Source: Thermococcaceae archaeon
Lineage (GTDB): Archaea; Methanobacteriota_B; Thermococci; Thermococcales; Thermococcaceae
NCBI GenBank assembly: GCA_027064745.1
Contig: JAMOPD010000365.1
Location: 1-6,792 of the forward strand
Length of the DNA: 6,792 bases
Reading direction: 5' to 3'
Shown: positions 5,395 through 6,792 of the stretch, piece by piece
Numbering within the stretch: position 1 is the first letter of the stretch
How the letters are laid out: each line of letters starts with the position of its first letter
Made by a program: the position numbers and the translations under genes
Notes under the pieces: model-generated
Database searches by the model: none
What the model was told of the DNA's origin: nothing
What the model saw: the letters and a program-made list of their open reading frames with translations, nothing else

Positions 5395-5967
5395 TCACTC
5401 CTTGAGCCTCTGGTAAGCCGCGTAAAGCCTCTGGAGAACGGTTATCCAGGCCAGAACCGCAACCGCATAGACACCGTACTCAACGTAGCCGAAGAGCGCG
5501 GTGATGATTATTATCAGCAACCGCTCCGCCCTCTCGGCTATCCCAACTGCCAGCCTTCCGGAACCGGCCAGTTCAGCCCTGCACCGCTCGTAGCTCACCA
5601 GGTAGCTTCCCATGAAAGCTATGAACGCAACGCGCCAGTCCACGAGGTTTCCGAGGGCTATCCCGAAAAGAACCGCTCCGTCGCTTATCCTGTCGAAGGT
5701 GGAGTCGAGGAATGCCCCAAAGCGGCTCGTCTTTCCGGTTAATCTGGCGAGCGTTCCGTCGAGGGCATCTATAAGCGAGCCGAGGAGCAGAACGAGGGCC
5801 GCTATGGCCTGCTCGCCGCGGTAGAAGAAGTAAGCGCCGGCGAGGCTTATCAGCAGGCCGAGGACCGTTATCTGGTTCGGGGTAACGCCGGCCTTCGCGA
5901 GTGGTCTGACGATGGCCTCCAAGTAATCCTTCACGTTCTCGCGGTACCTGTTGAGCAACGCCCTCAC
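5395..5967 (-). CDS. pgsA: CDP-alcohol phosphatidyltransferase (probable archaetidylinositol phosphate synthase)
   Basis: A 190-residue integral membrane enzyme with a perfect CDP-OH-P signature: D67, D70, G71, A74, R75, G84, D88 and D92 in the order DxxDGxxARx8GxxxDxxxD. These enzymes replace CMP of a CDP-lipid by an alcohol; in this archaeal group the usual role is joining CDP-archaeol with myo-inositol-1-phosphate to make archaetidylinositol phosphate. About six hydrophobic segments follow the amphipathic N-terminus. The listed GTG start (5967) lies 1 bp after the trm56 stop. However, the GTG is itself part of a GAGGTGA Shine-Dalgarno-like sequence placed five bases before an in-frame TTG at 5958, giving MLNRYRENVK as the start; this may be the true initiation site. 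GC-rich like trm56, unlike genes to the left. Inositol specificity is inferred. Confidence 0.87.
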   Translation of the reverse strand: MRALLNRYRENVKDYLEAIVRPLAKAGVTPNQITVLGLLISLAGAYFFYRGEQAIAALVLLLGSLIDALDGTLARLTGKTSRFGAFLDSTFDRISDGAVLFGIALGNLVDWRVAFIAFMGSYLVSYERCRAELAGSGRLAVGIAERAERLLIIIITALFGYVEYGVYAVAVLAWITVLQRLYAAYQRLKE

Positions 5968-5968
5968 C

Positions 5969-6505
5969 TCATTCCAGCTCGATTACCCTCTTGCCCCTCT
6001 CCTGCGGAATTATCTTGAGCTTTGCGTTCTCAAAGCTTTTCCTCAGGCCCTCCCCCTTCAGGAGCCTGTCCAGGAAGACTGCCAAGGCGGCGACCTCGCT
6101 GTGTGGCTGGTTCCCAACGCCGACGTTGTAGTCGGCCATCTCGTAGACCTCCCTGGGCACCTTCTCGGCGCCGACGACGACGAGAACGTCCCGACCCTTC
6201 TCCAGCTCTTTTCGGATCCGGGGCATCGCGTCGTCTATGTGAATTCCGTACATCGTGAGGTGGACTATCGCTCCCCCGCGTTCCTTCCACTCGCGCATGA
6301 ACTTCCTCCAGTCCGGGTCGAAGGCTATCTCGAAGGGTCCTCCCCATCTCCGGACAACGTCCTCGACGCTCTCCCTCACGTGCTCATCTTCTTTAGCCGT
6401 GATGATTATTTTATCCGCCCCGAAGACCCTCGCCGTTAGTGCCACATGGGTCGTTATCCTCTTGTCCCTCTCAGGTCTGTGTCCAAGTCTTAGAACGGCT
6501 ATCAT
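5969..6505 (-). CDS. trm56: tRNA (cytidine(56)-2'-O)-methyltransferase
   Basis: A 178-residue SPOUT-class enzyme recognised as archaeal Trm56, which uses S-adenosylmethionine to methylate the 2'-OH of C56 in the T-loop of tRNAs, stabilising the D-loop/T-loop contact; euryarchaea generally use this protein where some crenarchaea use a guide RNA. Diagnostic stretches are the N-terminal [17 protein letters not shown] (4-20), the cofactor-knot segments VVVGAEKVP (109-117) and [16 protein letters not shown] (132-147). The ATG at 6505 directly follows the stop of the upstream gene with no gap; its GGAGGAG ribosome binding site lies in that gene's last codons. The downstream phosphatidyltransferase begins within a few bases, so the three genes form one operon. 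Confidence 0.95.
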   Translation of the reverse strand: MIAVLRLGHRPERDKRITTHVALTARVFGADKIIITAKEDEHVRESVEDVVRRWGGPFEIAFDPDWRKFMREWKERGGAIVHLTMYGIHIDDAMPRIRKELEKGRDVLVVVGAEKVPREVYEMADYNVGVGNQPHSEVAALAVFLDRLLKGEGLRKSFENAKLKIIPQERGKRVIELE

Positions 6506-6792
6506 TCACTCCTCCCCCGCAAAAAGTTTCCAGTACTTTGTGAAGTTTTCAGACCACGGCATATTTTTGTAAAATTCATACAGCACTTTTATTCTTTTCT
6601 CAATCCTCTCCTCATTATAGTCCCCGAGAACATTATTAAGCTCTCTCTCAGGAGCAGAGGCAAAGAGAAACAGTGCATATAACCTCTCATTGTCGTTCAG
6701 TTTAAGTAACACCTTGTTAACCTTGGATCTGAGCGTTGGATTCAGCTTGTTGAAGACGATTTTTGATAACCTTTCATTAATATTAACAAAGT
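6506..6792 (-). CDS. Unrecognised protein, C-terminal part (5' end cut by window)
   Basis: The frame is open from the window edge to a TGA at 6506, giving about 95 visible residues; an internal GTG at 6712 could be mistaken for the start, but coding-like sequence (NERLSKIVFNKLNPTLRSK) continues above it. The visible part is helical and charged, with an L-x-x-L heptad feel around NDNERLYALFLFASAPERE and an aromatic-rich end (YEFYKNMPW, FTKYWKLF). No membrane segment, cysteine cluster or known catalytic motif is visible. It is AT-richer than trm56 and pgsA, yet it is fused to their operon: its stop touches the trm56 ATG and its final codons supply that gene's ribosome binding site. I do not recognise the family. 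Confidence 0.75.
   Translation of the reverse strand, partial: FVNINERLSKIVFNKLNPTLRSKVNKVLLKLNDNERLYALFLFASAPERELNNVLGDYNEERIEKRIKVLYEFYKNMPWSENFTKYWKLFAGEE

Noticed and set aside
5951..6439. A 162-codon plus-strand open frame and further long frames opposite pgsA and trm56
   Set aside because: They lie antisense to firmly identified genes in GC-rich DNA, where stop-free shadow frames are common, and their translations are low-complexity or without any protein pattern.

Overview
The window looks like the genome of a hyperthermophilic archaeon of the order Thermococcales, most likely a Thermococcus-like species; I cannot name the species. The evidence is a Trm56 tRNA methyltransferase, a close relative of the Pyrococcus HAD phosphatase PH1421, a class III signal peptide pilin beside an A24 prepilin peptidase, BRE/TATA promoters, T-run terminators, GGTGA-type ribosome binding sites, and a 30-nt CRISPR repeat ending in ATTGAAAC.

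Layout, left to right. (1) 2-481 (+): the 3' part of a phosphoserine-phosphatase-like HAD gene, cut by the window edge. It meets, tail to tail with a 2-bp gap, (2) a minus-strand operon of a 54-residue pilin-like protein (1627-1791) and an A24 prepilin peptidase (484-1617). (3) 1849-1907: a GC-rich perfect-ended hairpin, probably a structured RNA, between the pilin promoter and the next operon. (4) 2015-2922 (+): two overlapping ASCH-domain genes, the second with a helix-turn-helix-like tail, followed by a T-run terminator. (5) 2954-3127 (-): a short, start-less coding remnant. (6) 3275-3982 (+): a PH1421-like HAD phosphatase. (7) 3983-4457: an AT-rich region without a gene, holding two strong TATA motifs, the second being the CRISPR leader promoter. 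(8) 4458-5284: a CRISPR array of 12 identical repeats, one degenerate terminal repeat and 12 spacers; no cas genes are in the window. (9) 5321-5388 (-): a candidate C/D box guide RNA whose first guide is complementary to a universally conserved 23S rRNA stretch. (10) 5395-6792 (-): a tightly packed operon of an unrecognised gene (partial), trm56 and a CDP-alcohol phosphatidyltransferase.

Functional themes. The pilin and its peptidase form a natural substrate-enzyme pair at the cell surface. Several features touch RNA modification: Trm56 (tRNA C56 2'-O-methylation), the C/D box RNA (predicted rRNA 2'-O-methylation), and the ASCH proteins, one of which keeps residues equivalent to those of a bacterial N4-acetylcytidine amidohydrolase. 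The CRISPR array lies between convergent housekeeping segments, and base composition changes from AT-rich to GC-rich just right of it, suggesting the array and its flanks sit in a more variable part of the chromosome.
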